From assembly GCF_001431665.1 (NCBI RefSeq), contig NZ_LLXV01000099.1, positions 1 to 64,000 of the forward strand: 64,000 nt of DNA, in the 5' to 3' direction. A program made the translations under genes and the position numbers. The notes below the pieces were generated by a model. That model was not told the origin of the DNA and ran no database searches. It saw only the letters and a list, made by a program, of their open reading frames with translations. Position 1 is the first letter of the stretch, and every line of letters starts with the position of its first letter. This document shows positions 51,433 to 61,302 of this stretch, in pieces. The DNA is from Stenotrophomonas beteli. Its GTDB lineage: Bacteria > Pseudomonadota > Gammaproteobacteria > Xanthomonadales > Xanthomonadaceae.

Positions 51433-52227
51433 ATGAACGTTCATGTCTCCCCCGATTCGCTGGTGATCGCCGGCAAGACCTATGGCTCGCGGCTGCTGAC
51501 CGGCACCGGCAAGTTCAAGGATCTGGAAGAAACCCGCCTGGCCACCGAGGCCGCTGGCGCCCAGATCGTCACCGTGGCCATCCGCCGCACCAACATCGGG
51601 CAGAACCCGGGCGAGCCGAACCTGCTCGACGTGCTGCCGCCGGAGCGCTACACGATCCTGCCCAACACCGCCGGCTGCTACACCGCCGAGGATGCCGTGC
51701 GCACCTGCCGCCTGGCCCGTGAGCTGCTGGACGGCCACAACCTGACCAAGCTGGAGGTGCTGGGCGACCAGAAGTCGCTGTACCCGGACGTGGTGCAGAC
51801 CCTCAAGGCCGCCGAGCAGCTGGTCAAGGATGGCTTCGAGGTGATGGTCTACACCTCCGACGACCCGATCCTGGCCAAGCGACTGGAAGAGATCGGCTGC
51901 GCTGCGGTGATGCCGCTGGCCGCGCCGATCGGCTCGGGCCTGGGCATCCAGAACAAGTACAACCTGTTGCAGATCATCGAAGACGCCAAGGTGCCGATCA
52001 TCGTCGACGCTGGCGTCGGTACCGCCTCCGATGCGGCGATCGCGATGGAGCTGGGCTGCGACGGCGTGCTGATGAACACCGCCATCGCCGGGGCGCGCCA
52101 TCCGGTGCTGATGGCCAGCGCCATGCGCAAGGCGGTCGAGGCCGGCCGCGAAGCGTTCCTGGCCGGGCGTATCCCGCGCAAGCGCTACGCCAGCGCATCT
52201 TCTCCGGTGGACGGGCTGATCGGCTGA
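51433..52227 (+). CDS. thiG: Thiazole synthase ThiG
   Basis: 264 residues, TIM barrel. It joins 1-deoxyxylulose-5-phosphate, the ThiS thiocarboxylate and dehydroglycine into the thiazole phosphate. The Schiff-base Lys is in [10 protein letters not shown]; phosphate- and glycine-binding segments are [23 protein letters not shown] and [10 protein letters not shown]. The stop codon shares a base with the trmB ATG (TGATG). The open frame extends 14 codons upstream, but [10 protein letters not shown] is the expected start. Confidence 0.95.
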   Translation: MNVHVSPDSLVIAGKTYGSRLLTGTGKFKDLEETRLATEAAGAQIVTVAIRRTNIGQNPGEPNLLDVLPPERYTILPNTAGCYTAEDAVRTCRLARELLDGHNLTKLEVLGDQKSLYPDVVQTLKAAEQLVKDGFEVMVYTSDDPILAKRLEEIGCAAVMPLAAPIGSGLGIQNKYNLLQIIEDAKVPIIVDAGVGTASDAAIAMELGCDGVLMNTAIAGARHPVLMASAMRKAVEAGREAFLAGRIPRKRYASASSPVDGLIG

Positions 52228-52961
52228 TGACCAATCCTTTCGACAGCGCCGGCTCCAAGGCCCCGCCCAAGCCCTTCACCGTGAGCGAAGGCCGCCGCGA
52301 AGTACGCAGCTTCGTGCTGCGCCAGGGCCGTTTCACTCCCGCCCAGCAGCGCGCGTTCGACGAACGCTGGCCGCGCTTCGGCATCGACTACAACGGCCAG
52401 CCGCGCGACCTGGACGCCACCTTCGGGCGGACGGCGCACAAGGTGCTGGAAATCGGCTTCGGCAACGGTGCGGCCATGCGCTTTGCCGCCCAGCATGATC
52501 CTTCGCGCGACTACATCGGCATCGAAGTGCACGCGCCCGGCGTGGGCCGGCTGCTGAACGCTCTGGCCGAGGACAACGCCGACCACGTGCGCCTGTACCA
52601 CCATGATGCGGTGGAAGTGCTGCAGAACGAGATCGGCGACGGCGCGCTCGACGAAGTGCGCATCTACTTCCCGGACCCCTGGCACAAGAAGCGCCACAAC
52701 AAGCGCCGCCTGCTGCAACCGGCGTTCGCCGAGCTGATCGTGCGCAAGCTGCGCCCCGGTGGCCGCCTGCACTGCGCCACCGACTGGGAAGACTACGCCG
52801 AGCAGATGTGGGACGTGCTCGACGCCACGCCCGGGCTGGTCAACCGTGCAGGCCCCCGGGGCAGCGTACCGCGCCCGGACTGGCGCCCGCAGACCCACTT
52901 CGAGACCCGCGGCCAGAAACTCGGCCATGGCGTCTGGGACCTGCTGTACGACCGCACCTGA
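52227..52961 (+). CDS. trmB: tRNA (guanine-N7)-methyltransferase TrmB
   Basis: 244 residues, class I SAM-dependent methyltransferase. The SAM site is [34 protein letters not shown] is the family-specific catalytic block. It makes m7G46 in tRNA. The start overlaps the thiG stop, and a thiG-trmB pairing is common in xanthomonads. The N-terminal ~55 residues contain an [13 protein letters not shown] segment typical of this group. Confidence 0.95.
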   Translation: MTNPFDSAGSKAPPKPFTVSEGRREVRSFVLRQGRFTPAQQRAFDERWPRFGIDYNGQPRDLDATFGRTAHKVLEIGFGNGAAMRFAAQHDPSRDYIGIEVHAPGVGRLLNALAEDNADHVRLYHHDAVEVLQNEIGDGALDEVRIYFPDPWHKKRHNKRRLLQPAFAELIVRKLRPGGRLHCATDWEDYAEQMWDVLDATPGLVNRAGPRGSVPRPDWRPQTHFETRGQKLGHGVWDLLYDRT

Positions 52962-52988
52962 CCATCGCCTGAGGACGCCGCGCCCCAC

Positions 52989-54836
52989 ATGGATACCGCG
53001 CTGACGCTGACCAACGACATGAAGCTCGTGCTCGGGCTGGTCGGCTTCACGATGGCGATGTTCCTGTTCGAGCGCATCCGCGCCGACGTGGTCGCGCTGG
53101 TGGTCCTGGTGGTTCTCGGTGTCACCGGCCTGATCGCGCCGGAGGAGATCTTCGGCGGTTTCTCCGGTAACGCGGTGATGAGCATCATCGCCACCACCAT
53201 CCTCGGTGCGGGCCTGGACCGCACCGGCGCGCTTAACCGGCTGGCCGCGTGGCTGCTGCGGCGCGGCCACGGTGTCGAGCAGCGTCTGCTGATGATGACC
53301 ACCGCCATCGCCGGCCTGAACTCGTCCTTCATGCAGAACCCGTCGGTGATGGCGCTGTACCTGCCGGTCGCCTCGCGACTGGCGGCGCGCACCGGGCTGA
53401 CGATGCAGCGCCTGCTGCTGCCGATCTCGGCGGCGATCGTGATGGGCGGCGCGCTGACCATGGTCGGCAACTCGCCGCTGATCCTGCTGAACGATCTGCT
53501 GGCCTCGGCCAACAACAACCTGCCCTCGGGCCTGGCCACCATCGAACCGCTGCGCATGTTCGCGCCGCTGCCGATCGGCGTCGCCCTGCTGATCGCTTCG
53601 CTGCTGTACTTCCGCTACTACGGCGACCGCAAGCTGGTGGAAGAGGAAAGCCTGGTCAACGATGGGGTCACCCCGGCGCGCACCGAAAGCTACTTTGCCA
53701 AGACCTATGGCATCGAAGGCGATGTGTTCGAGCTGGTGGTGACCGCCGAAAGCCCGCTGGTGGGCATGACCCTGGGCGAGGCCGAGAACCTGCACGATGC
53801 CCCACTGCTGCTGGCCCTGAAGACCGGCAACGACACCCGCCTGGCGCCGCCGGCGGAGATGCGCATCTGGGTCGGCAGCGTGCTCGGCGCGATGGGCCCG
53901 CGCGAGCAGATCAACGACTTCGCGCAGAACCAGTTCCTGCGCATGTCGTCGCGGCTGAAGCATCTGGGTGACCTGTTCAACCCCAGCCGCGCCGGCATTT
54001 CCGAGGCGGTGGTACCGCCTACCTCGAACGTGATCGGCAAGAGCGCGGCCGACCTGCGCCTGCGCAAGGAGCGCGGCATCAGCCTGCTGGCGATCAACCG
54101 CGACAAGCAGGTCATCCGCGAGGACGCGCGCGACGTGCAGCTGCGCGCAGGCGACATGCTGGTCTTCCACAGTATCTGGACCGACCTGGCGCAGGCCGCC
54201 AAGAGCCGCGACTTCGTGGTGGTGACCGACTACCCGACCGGCGAGCAGCGCCCGCACAAATTCAAGATCGCGATGGCGATCTTCGCGCTGACCATCCTGA
54301 TCGCGCTGACCAGCAAGCTGCCGGTGGCGCTGACGCTGATGACCGGCGTGGCCGGCATGCTGCTGACCGGCGTGCTGCGCATGGATGAGGCCTACGCCTC
54401 GATCAACTGGAAGACGGTGTTCATGATGGCCGGGCTGATTCCGCTCGGCTGGGCGATGGACTCCAGCGGCGCAGCGGCGTGGGTGGCCGGCCATACGATC
54501 GACAAACTGCCCACCGGCATTCCGTTGTGGGTGCTGGAGGTGGCGCTGGCGTTGCTGACCACCGCGTTCTCGCTGGTGATCAGCCATGTGGGTGCGACCA
54601 TCGTGATGGTGCCCATTGCGGTGAACCTTGCATTGGCGGCCGGCGGCAACCCGACCGCGTTCGCGCTGATCGTGGCGCTGTCGGCCTCCAACAACCTGAT
54701 GACGGCCTCCAACCCGGTGATCTCGATGATCACCGGTCCGGCCAACTACACCCCGCGCGAGATGTGGCGGGTCGGCGGCCCGCTGTCGCTGATCTACACC
54801 TGCGTGGTGGTGTTGATGATCAACCTGATGTTCTGA
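52989..54836 (+). CDS. SLC13/DASS-type permease with RCK_C (TrkA-C) domains
   Basis: 615 residues. The N-terminal membrane half has NSSFMQNPSVMALYLPVASR and GGALTMVGNSPLILLND; then a soluble insert of two TrkA-C-like domains (~215-385, with GMTLGEAENLHDAPLLLALK and KERGISLLAINRDKQVIRED); then the C-terminal membrane half with NNLMTASNPVISMITGPANY. The architecture is that of divalent anion:sodium symporters. The substrate (sulfate, dicarboxylate or other) cannot be told. The gene follows trmB by 27 bases and may be co-transcribed. REP repeats follow. Confidence 0.9.
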   Translation: MDTALTLTNDMKLVLGLVGFTMAMFLFERIRADVVALVVLVVLGVTGLIAPEEIFGGFSGNAVMSIIATTILGAGLDRTGALNRLAAWLLRRGHGVEQRLLMMTTAIAGLNSSFMQNPSVMALYLPVASRLAARTGLTMQRLLLPISAAIVMGGALTMVGNSPLILLNDLLASANNNLPSGLATIEPLRMFAPLPIGVALLIASLLYFRYYGDRKLVEEESLVNDGVTPARTESYFAKTYGIEGDVFELVVTAESPLVGMTLGEAENLHDAPLLLALKTGNDTRLAPPAEMRIWVGSVLGAMGPREQINDFAQNQFLRMSSRLKHLGDLFNPSRAGISEAVVPPTSNVIGKSAADLRLRKERGISLLAINRDKQVIREDARDVQLRAGDMLVFHSIWTDLAQAAKSRDFVVVTDYPTGEQRPHKFKIAMAIFALTILIALTSKLPVALTLMTGVAGMLLTGVLRMDEAYASINWKTVFMMAGLIPLGWAMDSSGAAAWVAGHTIDKLPTGIPLWVLEVALALLTTAFSLVISHVGATIVMVPIAVNLALAAGGNPTAFALIVALSASNNLMTASNPVISMITGPANYTPREMWRVGGPLSLIYTCVVVLMINLMF

Positions 54837-54850
54837 GTGTCGGGTCTATC

Positions 54851-54872
54851 GGCAGGGCTGCGCCCTGCACCC
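54851..54872. repeat. Dispersed palindrome, GGCAGGGC type
   Basis: GCAGGGC-TGC-GCCCTGC, an inverted copy of the repeat at 131-152, matching 21 of 22 bases. It is placed after the permease stop codon. Confidence 0.65.
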
Positions 54873-54984
54873 GCCGAATCAACGTCAACACGTCAAAGGC
54901 TGGCATTCCGTGGGATGGCGGGGCACTGTGGGTTTGCGGGGACGCCGTGCCCCGCCTTCGACAGTTTCACGCGGCTGGTGGTGG

Positions 54985-55074
54985 GTGCCGACCGTTGGTC
55001 GGCACGGATCTCGCTCTGGTAGCTGTCGACCTTGGTCGACACGGCATTTGTAGAGTCGAGCCATGCTCGACTGC
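54985..55074. repeat. REP cluster of three types
   Basis: Three palindromes in 90 bases: GTGCCGACC-GTT-GGTCGGCAC (54985-55005), TGTCGACC-TT-GGTCGACA (55024-55041) and a SMAG GTAGAGTCGAGCCATGCTC then GACTGC (55050-55074). They occupy the convergent gap between the permease and the Rieske gene. Confidence 0.8.
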
Positions 55075-55082
55075 TTCTGGCT

Positions 55083-55418
55083 TCAGGCCAGATAGACCTG
55101 CCCATCGCGCACGTCCACCGGCACAGCGCGCAGGCGGTCGCCCTTGCAGGGGCCGGCAATGCAGTCGCCGCTGTCCAGCGCGAACGAGGCACCATGCGCG
55201 GCACACACCAGATGACCCTCGCGGCTCTTCAGGAACTGGCCCGGCGCCCAGTCCAGGCGGCGGCCGGCGTGCGGGCAGATGTTCAGGAAGGCGCGCACCT
55301 GCTCGCCGTCGCGATACAGCAGCAGCGACTCGGCATCACCCTCAACCACCGCTTCGACCTCGGCAAATGCCCCATCGGCAAGGGTTTCAAGGGCGATCAA
55401 GGCGACGGCGGCAGTCAT
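55083..55418 (-). CDS. Rieske [2Fe-2S] ferredoxin-like protein
   Basis: 111 residues, no signal peptide. The cluster motif is CPHAGRRLDWAPGQF ... CAAHGASF, i.e. C-x-H and C-x2-H as in small NirD/BphF-type Rieske ferredoxins, binding a [2Fe-2S] cluster by two Cys and two His. Its redox partner is unknown, since no oxygenase or reductase is next to it. The chosen ATG at 55418 gives MTAAVALIALETLAD; the frame is open 12 codons upstream. Confidence 0.88.
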   Translation of the reverse strand: MTAAVALIALETLADGAFAEVEAVVEGDAESLLLYRDGEQVRAFLNICPHAGRRLDWAPGQFLKSREGHLVCAAHGASFALDSGDCIAGPCKGDRLRAVPVDVRDGQVYLA

Positions 55419-55596
55419 GGCGAAGGCTCGGACAGTAAAATCGCATTGTCGCACGCCTGCTCAGGTGACTGGCTGTGACATGAACACAAGTCATTGATTG
55501 GTAATAAGCCTTGGCTATATTTAACGAGTTTTTCACTCAATGACAGTGGCACGTCCCGATACTCTGGTTTCGCTGATCCCAGCCTATCGAGCCGCC

Positions 55597-55878
55597 ATGT
55601 TCAATCGCGCATCCGCCTTCAACCAGTTCCGCACCCTGTTCGCGCCGCGCAAGCCGCGCCACCCGCTGGTGCGCGTTGCCGTGGGCCTGCTTGGCCTGGC
55701 GATCCTGGCCGCGATGGTGTTCATCGGCGTGTTCGTCGGTGCCGCGATGATCCTGGTTGGCTTGGCCTGGAAGCTGTTGGCCTCGCGCAAGCCGGGCGCC
55801 GCGCGCCCGGTCGACCCGACCGTGGTCGAGGGCGAGTACCGCGTGGTGCGCAAGCCGGTACTGCCGGCCTCGCGCTGA
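55597..55878 (+). CDS. Small inner-membrane protein of unknown function
   Basis: About 93 residues: a basic N-terminus (RTLFAPRKPRHPLVRV), a long hydrophobic stretch (VGLLGLAILAAMVFIGVFVG with AAMILVGLAWKLL, two possible helices) and a basic C-terminal tail. An in-frame ATG at 55540 would add 19 residues. There is no family I recognise. The region upstream (55455-55596) is A+T-rich and could hold its promoter. Confidence 0.65.
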   Translation: MFNRASAFNQFRTLFAPRKPRHPLVRVAVGLLGLAILAAMVFIGVFVGAAMILVGLAWKLLASRKPGAARPVDPTVVEGEYRVVRKPVLPASR

Positions 55879-55953
55879 TCCACGTGTGCGGCGCCCGCTG
55901 ACGGCGGGCGCCATGCGTTCTAGACTGCGGGCACGCCCTTCCTGGATGCCCGC

Positions 55954-56670
55954 ATGTCCGATGTCTCCGATGTGATTCCTGCCGCAGCCCTGCCACGTGT
56001 ACCGGTGGTGGGCGGTGGCAGTTTCCCCGTGCACCGCGTCTACTGCGTCGGCCGCAACTTCGCCGACCACGCCCGCGAAATGGGCGCCGCCGTGCCGGCC
56101 GCCGATGACCGTGGCCGCCCGATGTTCTTCTGCAAGCCGGCCGACGCGATCGTGGTCGGCCACGACGATGCGATCCCCTATCCGCCGGGAACCGCCAACC
56201 TGCACCACGAAGTGGAGCTGGTGGTGGCAATCGGCCGCGATGCTCCCGCAGGCGAGCTGGCCGTGGCCGACGCCGAGGCGCTGGTCTACGGCTACGCCGT
56301 CGGCCTGGACCTGACCCGACGCGACCTGCAGGCCGCCGCCAAGGAAAAGGGCCACCCGTGGGATGCAGCCAAGGGGTTCGATGCCTCCGCGCCGATCAGC
56401 GAGATCGTGCATGCCGCCGAAGTGGGCGATCTGGCCGCGTTGAATCTGTCATTGGAGGTCAACGGTGAAGTGCGCCAGCAGGCGCTGCTGGACCAGATGA
56501 TCTGGAACGTACCGGAGATCCTGCACGAACTGTCCAAGCTGTGGCAGCTGCGTGCCGGCGACCTGGTGTTCATGGGCACCCCGTCCGGCGTGGCCGCATT
56601 GAAGCCCGGCGACCGCTTCAGTGCACGCCTGGAAAACGTGGCCGAGCGCCACGGTGTGATCGCCGGCTGA
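55954..56670 (+). CDS. Fumarylacetoacetate hydrolase (FAH) family protein
   Basis: 238 residues. YCVGRNFADHAREMGA and the metal-binding HHEVELVV with DLTRRDLQ, then GDLVFMGTPSGVAALKPGD near the end, fit the FAH superfamily (hydrolases, decarboxylases and isomerases of beta-keto acids; the smaller members include acylpyruvases and oxaloacetate decarboxylases). Exact reaction unknown. It stands alone between the small membrane protein and mscL. Confidence 0.9.
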   Translation: MSDVSDVIPAAALPRVPVVGGGSFPVHRVYCVGRNFADHAREMGAAVPAADDRGRPMFFCKPADAIVVGHDDAIPYPPGTANLHHEVELVVAIGRDAPAGELAVADAEALVYGYAVGLDLTRRDLQAAAKEKGHPWDAAKGFDASAPISEIVHAAEVGDLAALNLSLEVNGEVRQQALLDQMIWNVPEILHELSKLWQLRAGDLVFMGTPSGVAALKPGDRFSARLENVAERHGVIAG

Positions 56671-56724
56671 CATCACCTGCGCTACCCTGCGCGCTGTCCA
56701 CTTCCCCACCGGAGAAAAACAACA

Positions 56725-57129
56725 ATGGGAATGCTCACCGAGTTCAAGGAATTCGCGATGCGCGGCAACGTCATCGACCTCGCCGTCGGCGTGGTGATCG
56801 GCGCGGCCTTCGGCAAGATCGTCACCGCGCTGGTGGAGAAGATCATCATGCCGCCGCTGGGCTACCTGATCGGCCGCGTGGACTTCTCCAGCCTGGCCTG
56901 GACCCTGTCGCCGGCCCACCTGGGTCCGGATGGCAAGGAGATTCCGGCCGTGGTGGTTGGCTACGGCGACTTCATCAATACCGTCATCCAGTTCGTGATC
57001 GTGGCCTTCGCCATCTTCATCGTGGTCAAGGCGATCAACCGCCTGTCGCGCAAGAAGGAAGCCGCTCCCGCGGCCCCGGCCGAGGAAGTGGTGCTGCTGC
57101 GAGAGATCCGCGACAGCCTGAAGAAATAA
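56725..57129 (+). CDS. mscL: Large-conductance mechanosensitive channel MscL
   Basis: 134 residues: N-terminal helix [22 protein letters not shown]1 with the hydrophobic gate ([20 protein letters not shown]), a periplasmic loop, TM2 ([20 protein letters not shown]) and the cytoplasmic helix [15 protein letters not shown]. The homopentameric channel opens under membrane tension to vent solutes on osmotic downshock. Typical length. Confidence 0.96.
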   Translation: MGMLTEFKEFAMRGNVIDLAVGVVIGAAFGKIVTALVEKIIMPPLGYLIGRVDFSSLAWTLSPAHLGPDGKEIPAVVVGYGDFINTVIQFVIVAFAIFIVVKAINRLSRKKEAAPAAPAEEVVLLREIRDSLKK

Positions 57130-57163
57130 GGGTACCGGGCGCCTATGGGCGCCCCTCCCAGCT

Positions 57164-57226
57164 GTAGAGCCGAGCCCACGCTCGGCTGATCTGCAAAAGG
57201 CAGCCGAGCATTGGCTCGGCTCTGCA
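57164..57226. repeat. Composite SMAG hairpin
   Basis: Two facing SMAG units: GTAGAGCCGAGCCCACGCTC ... and ... GAGCATTGGCTCGGCTCTGC, forming one long stem. It lies 34 bases after the mscL stop codon. Confidence 0.8.
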
Positions 57227-57235
57227 GAAGCAGGC

Positions 57236-57266
57236 GAAAGCCCCGCCCCGGCGGGGCTTTCGCTTT
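57236..57266 (+). terminator. Intrinsic terminator after mscL
   Basis: A 12-bp perfect stem (GAAAGCCCCGCC / GGCGGGGCTTTC) with a 2-base loop and a short T-rich tail (GCTTTG). It stands immediately after the composite SMAG hairpin. Confidence 0.75.
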
Positions 57267-57372
57267 GCTGCATCTGGCGGAAAACAGCATCCGCGCCAGC
57301 CATGACCTCCCGCCCATGCGCTGGCCTGAACGACTGTTAAGCTCCAAGGCTTGGTCCCTTCCGGAGTTGCCC

Positions 57373-58794
57373 ATGCGTCGCCGCGTCCTTGCCATCGCAT
57401 CCTCCCTCGCCCTGCTGGCCGCACCGGCCTTCGCGGCGCCGCGCACCACCACCCTGCCCCCGGCCTCGCTGGCGACCGCCGCACAGCTGCGCGACCAGGC
57501 GTTGGCCGACGACACCGGCTGGAAAGTGGTCGAATCGCTGACCACCGAGATCGGCCCGCGCATTGCCGGCAGCGAAGCTGACGCGCGTGCCGTGGCCTGG
57601 GCCGAAGCCAAGTTCAAGGCGCTGGGCTTTGACAAGGTGTGGAAGGAGCCGGTGACGTTCCCGAAGTGGGAGCGCCGCAGTGAACATGCCGCCGTAACCG
57701 GCAAGCACCCGCAGCCGCTGCAGATCACTGCGCTGGGTGGCAGCCCGGGCGGCACGGTGGAAGCCGAGGTGGTGCGCTTCGCTGACCTGGCCGCGCTGCA
57801 GGCCGCACCGGCCGGTTCGCTGAAGGGCAAGATCGCCTTCGTCGATTACCAGATGCTGCCGTTCCGCGATGGCCGTGACTACGGCCGGGGCGGCGCGATC
57901 CGCAGCAAGGGCCCGTCCGAGGCCATCCGCAAGGGTGCGGTCGGCTTCCTGATGCGCTCGGCCGGTACCGACTCGCACCGCGTGCCACACACCGGTATTA
58001 CCCGTTTCGATGAGGGCCTGACCCCGGTGCCGTCGGCGGCGCTGTCGGTGCCCGATGCCGACCAGCTGGCGCGCCTGCTGGCCCGTGGCAGCACCACGGT
58101 GAAGGTGGCGCTGGATTGCGGCTGGGATGGCACCGCCACCTCGTACAACGTGATCGGCGAGATCACCGGCCGCAGCCTGCCCAGGGAAGTGGTGGTGATT
58201 GGCGGTCACCTGGATTCGTGGGACCTGGGCACGGGCGCTGTCGATGACGGCGCAGGCGTGGGTATCACCATGGCTGCAGGCCACCTGATCGGCCAGCTGA
58301 AGCAGGCACCGAAGCGCACCATCCGCGTGATCGCCTTCGCCAACGAGGAACAGGGCCTGTATGGCGGCAAGGCCTACGCCGAAGCGCACGCCAAGGACGT
58401 GGCCCTGCACCAGCTGGCAGCCGAGAGTGACTTCGGCGCCGGCCGCATCTATGCCTTCAACACCGGTTCGCCGAACCCGGAAGGCTCGCGCGAAGCGACC
58501 AGGCAGATTGCCGAAGTGATGAAGCCGCTGGGCATCGAGTACCAGGCCGACAAGGGGGGCCCGGGCCCGGACGTCGGTCCGCTGGCCGCCAAGGGCGGTG
58601 CGTGGGCGTGGCTGGCACAGGATGGATCGGACTACTTCCACCTGCACCACACCGCCGACGACACGCTGGACAAGATCGACCCGAAGGCACTGGCGCAGAA
58701 CGTGGCCGCGTATACCGTGTTCGCGTACCTGGCGGCGGAAGCCGATGGCAGTTTCGGCAGCGAGGCCAAGGCGACCACGCCGCCGAACGAATGA
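57373..58794 (+). CDS. Exported M28-family zinc aminopeptidase
   Basis: 473 residues with signal peptide (ALLAAPAFAAPR). Peptidase M28 domain after a PA-like insert: zinc ligands in GGHLDSWDLGTGAVDDGAG (His and bridging Asp), catalytic ANEEQGLYGG, DFGAGRIYAF and HHTADDTLDKID (final His). It would trim N-terminal residues of peptides in the periplasm or medium. GGAG seven bases before the ATG supports the start; the frame is open 54 codons upstream without coding character. A REP cluster follows. Confidence 0.92.
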   Translation: MRRRVLAIASSLALLAAPAFAAPRTTTLPPASLATAAQLRDQALADDTGWKVVESLTTEIGPRIAGSEADARAVAWAEAKFKALGFDKVWKEPVTFPKWERRSEHAAVTGKHPQPLQITALGGSPGGTVEAEVVRFADLAALQAAPAGSLKGKIAFVDYQMLPFRDGRDYGRGGAIRSKGPSEAIRKGAVGFLMRSAGTDSHRVPHTGITRFDEGLTPVPSAALSVPDADQLARLLARGSTTVKVALDCGWDGTATSYNVIGEITGRSLPREVVVIGGHLDSWDLGTGAVDDGAGVGITMAAGHLIGQLKQAPKRTIRVIAFANEEQGLYGGKAYAEAHAKDVALHQLAAESDFGAGRIYAFNTGSPNPEGSREATRQIAEVMKPLGIEYQADKGGPGPDVGPLAAKGGAWAWLAQDGSDYFHLHHTADDTLDKIDPKALAQNVAAYTVFAYLAAEADGSFGSEAKATTPPNE

Positions 58795-58798
58795 TGCG

Positions 58799-58931
58799 GT
58801 AGTGCCGGGCCATGCCCGGCAAGCGCAGTGGCAGGAGCGGTGCGAACCAAGGTTCGCACCCACCACGGCGGGTCCTGAATCAGGAACCCGGCGGGGTCAG
58901 AGCCCTCGCCTGCGGCGAGGGATCCGACCCC
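58799..58931. repeat. REP cluster of four palindromes
   Basis: In order: GTAGTGCCGGGCCATGCCCG then GCA (SMAG type); GGTGCGAACC-AA-GGTTCGCACC (58839-58860); GGGTCCTGAATCAGGAACCC (58870-58889); and GGGGTCAGAGCCCTCGCC / GGCGAGGGATCCGACCCC (58893-58931). This is the densest repeat array in the window, between convergent genes. Confidence 0.85.
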
Positions 58932-58955
58932 GATCATGCGACCCCGGATACGGGT

Positions 58956-59789
58956 TCAGCCGCGGCGGCTGGCCCACTGCGCCAGCAATACCGCCGTGGC
59001 CGAGGCCACGTTGAGGCTTTCCACCGCACCACTGCCGGGAATCGAGACCTGCAGATCGCACTGGCTCGCCAGGCCACGGTCCATGCCTTCGCCTTCAGCG
59101 CCCATCACGTACACAAGCCGTTCCGGCAGGGACGCACGGAACACGTCGTCGCCACCCTCAACGAGGGTCGCGGCCAGCCCGAAGCCGGCCGCACGCAGCT
59201 GTGCCATCGCCTCCGCGGTCTCCGGCAGCTGCACCAGCGGCACCGCCTCGGCACCGCCCTCGGCCACGCGTGCGGCGGCACCGGACAGCGCCAGCGTGCT
59301 GCCGGCCGGCAGCAGCAGCGCCTTGACCCCGAAGTGTGCGGCCGAGCGCAGGATCGCGCCGAAGTTGTGCGGGTTGCCGACACCATCCAGCCACAACGCC
59401 AGCGCCGGACCTTCGCCCAGATCCGCCAGCCACTGCGCCAGCGGCACCACCGGCGCGCGCAGCACGTCGGCCACCAGGCCTTCGTGGTGCGTGGTAGCGG
59501 CCAGCTTGTTGAGATCGCCCTCTTCCACCACGCGATAGCCCACGCGGTTGGCCACGCACCACTTCAGCACCGGCTGCATGCGCGGAATCAGCGCGTCCAC
59601 CAGGTACAGCTTGCGCAGCGCCTGCGGGCGCTTGGCGAACAGGGCCTGCACGGCGTTCCAGCCATACAGGCGCAGCTCGTCGTTGCCACGCCCCGGTGGT
59701 GGCGGGGTGCCGCCGTCACGCGGTGGCAGCGGGGTAGCCCGCGGCGGTCGCGACGACGGGCGGCGGGCGTTCTTCCAGGGATCATTCAC
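58956..59789 (-). CDS. TrmH/SpoU-family RNA 2'-O-methyltransferase
   Basis: 277 residues: a Pro/Arg-rich N-terminal extension (residues 1-35), a substrate-binding domain (LYGWNAVQALFAKRPQALRK, HHEGLVADVL), then the SPOUT knot with motifs 1-3 (LDGVGNPHNFGAILRSAAHF, VMGAEGEGMDR, IPGSGAVESLNVASATAVLL). It resembles RlmB-type 23S rRNA Gm methyltransferases, but the target is not certain. The GTG start overlaps the stop of the upstream symporter gene by eight bases, so the two are coupled. Confidence 0.9.
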   Translation of the reverse strand: MNDPWKNARRPSSRPPRATPLPPRDGGTPPPPGRGNDELRLYGWNAVQALFAKRPQALRKLYLVDALIPRMQPVLKWCVANRVGYRVVEEGDLNKLAATTHHEGLVADVLRAPVVPLAQWLADLGEGPALALWLDGVGNPHNFGAILRSAAHFGVKALLLPAGSTLALSGAAARVAEGGAEAVPLVQLPETAEAMAQLRAAGFGLAATLVEGGDDVFRASLPERLVYVMGAEGEGMDRGLASQCDLQVSIPGSGAVESLNVASATAVLLAQWASRRG

Positions 59790-61302
59790 TACGGGACAAC
59801 TCCAGCTTGCGTTGACGCCAGAAATCGGCGTTCTTGATGCCCAGGGCATCGGGGTCGAAGGTCGGATCGAGGCCGAGCTTCTTCTGTCGTTCGTAATCAC
59901 GCAGGGCCAGCATGGCCGGCTTCTGGATGATGAGGATGGCAATGATGTTCAGCCAGGCCATCAGGCCCACGCCGATGTCACCCAGCGCCCAGGCCAGGGT
60001 TGCATTGTGGAACGCACCGAACACCACCATGCCGATGATGCCCAGGCGCAGCACCAGCACGGTCAGCGGGCGCTTCCTGTTGTGGTTCACATAGCTGAGG
60101 TTGGTCTCGGCCATGTAGTAGTACGCCATGATGGTGGTAAAGGCGAAGAAGAAGATGGCGATGGACACGAACGCCGAGCCCCAGCCCGGCAGCACGGCTT
60201 CCACACCGGCCTGCGCGTAGCCCGCGCCTTCCGGAATGCCGGCCAGGCCCTGGAAGATCGGCGGGGCGCCGGCACCTGCCGGCGAGTACACGTTGTAGGT
60301 GCCGCTGGCCAGGATCAGGAACGCGGTGGCGGTGCACACCATCATGGTGTCGAAGTAGATCGCGAAGGCCTGCACGTAGCCCTGCTTGGCCGGGTGCGAG
60401 ACTTCCGAGGCAGCGGCCGCATGCGGACCCGAGCCCTGGCCGGCTTCGTTGGCGTAGATGCCGCGCTTGATGCCCCACTCCACCGCCAGGCCCATCATCG
60501 CGCCGAACGCGGCGTGGGTGCCGAAGGCGCTGCTGAAGATGATGCCGAACATCTCCGGCACGCGATCGTAGTTGATGATCATGATGACGATGGCGGTCAG
60601 GATGAAGGCCGCCGCCATGAACGGCACCACCACTTCAGCGAAATTGGCGATGCGCTTGACGCCGCCGAAGATCACCACGCCCAGCAGCAGCGCCACCACG
60701 ATGCCGATGCCCAGCTTCAGCGCCTGCACCGACTCCATGCCCATCGTCTGGCCATCCAGCGGACCACACAGCGCGGTGCCACGGCAGGCGTTGATGATGC
60801 TGTCGGCGATGGCGTTGGCCTGCACGCCCGGCATCAGGAAGCCGGCGGCGATGATCGTGGCGATGGCGAAGACCAGCGCGTACCACTTCAGGCCCATGGC
60901 CTTTTCGATGTAGTACGCCGGGCCACCACGGTAGCGGCCTTCAGCGTCCTTGGTCTTGTAGATCTGCGCCAGGGTGCATTCCACGTACGAGGTGGATGCG
61001 CCGAGGAAGCCCATCACCCACATCCAGAAGATGGCACCGGGACCGCCGAAGGCGATGGCGGTGGCCACGCCGGCGATGTTGCCAATGCCCATGCGGCCAG
61101 CCATCGACATGGCCAGGGCCTGGAACGAGGACACACCGGCGTCGGACTTCTCACCCTTGACGGTGAGGCGGCACATCTCGAGGAAGCCACGGATCTGCAT
61201 GAAGCGCGTGCGCAGGCTGAAGAACAGGCCCGCGCCCAGGCACACGAAGATCAGTGCCTTGCTCCAGATGATGCTGTTGATGAAGTGTACGGTTGCTTCC
61301 AC
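59782..61302 (-). CDS. Alanine/glycine:cation symporter (AGCS family)
   Basis: 506 residues with about ten or eleven membrane segments. The family signature is visible in [30 protein letters not shown]-like sequence near residue 90 (written here by parts: [23 protein letters not shown]). [20 protein letters not shown] and [18 protein letters not shown] also fit. It imports alanine or glycine with Na+ or H+. It is upstream of, and coupled to, the TrmH-family gene. Confidence 0.93.
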   Translation of the reverse strand: [506 protein letters not shown]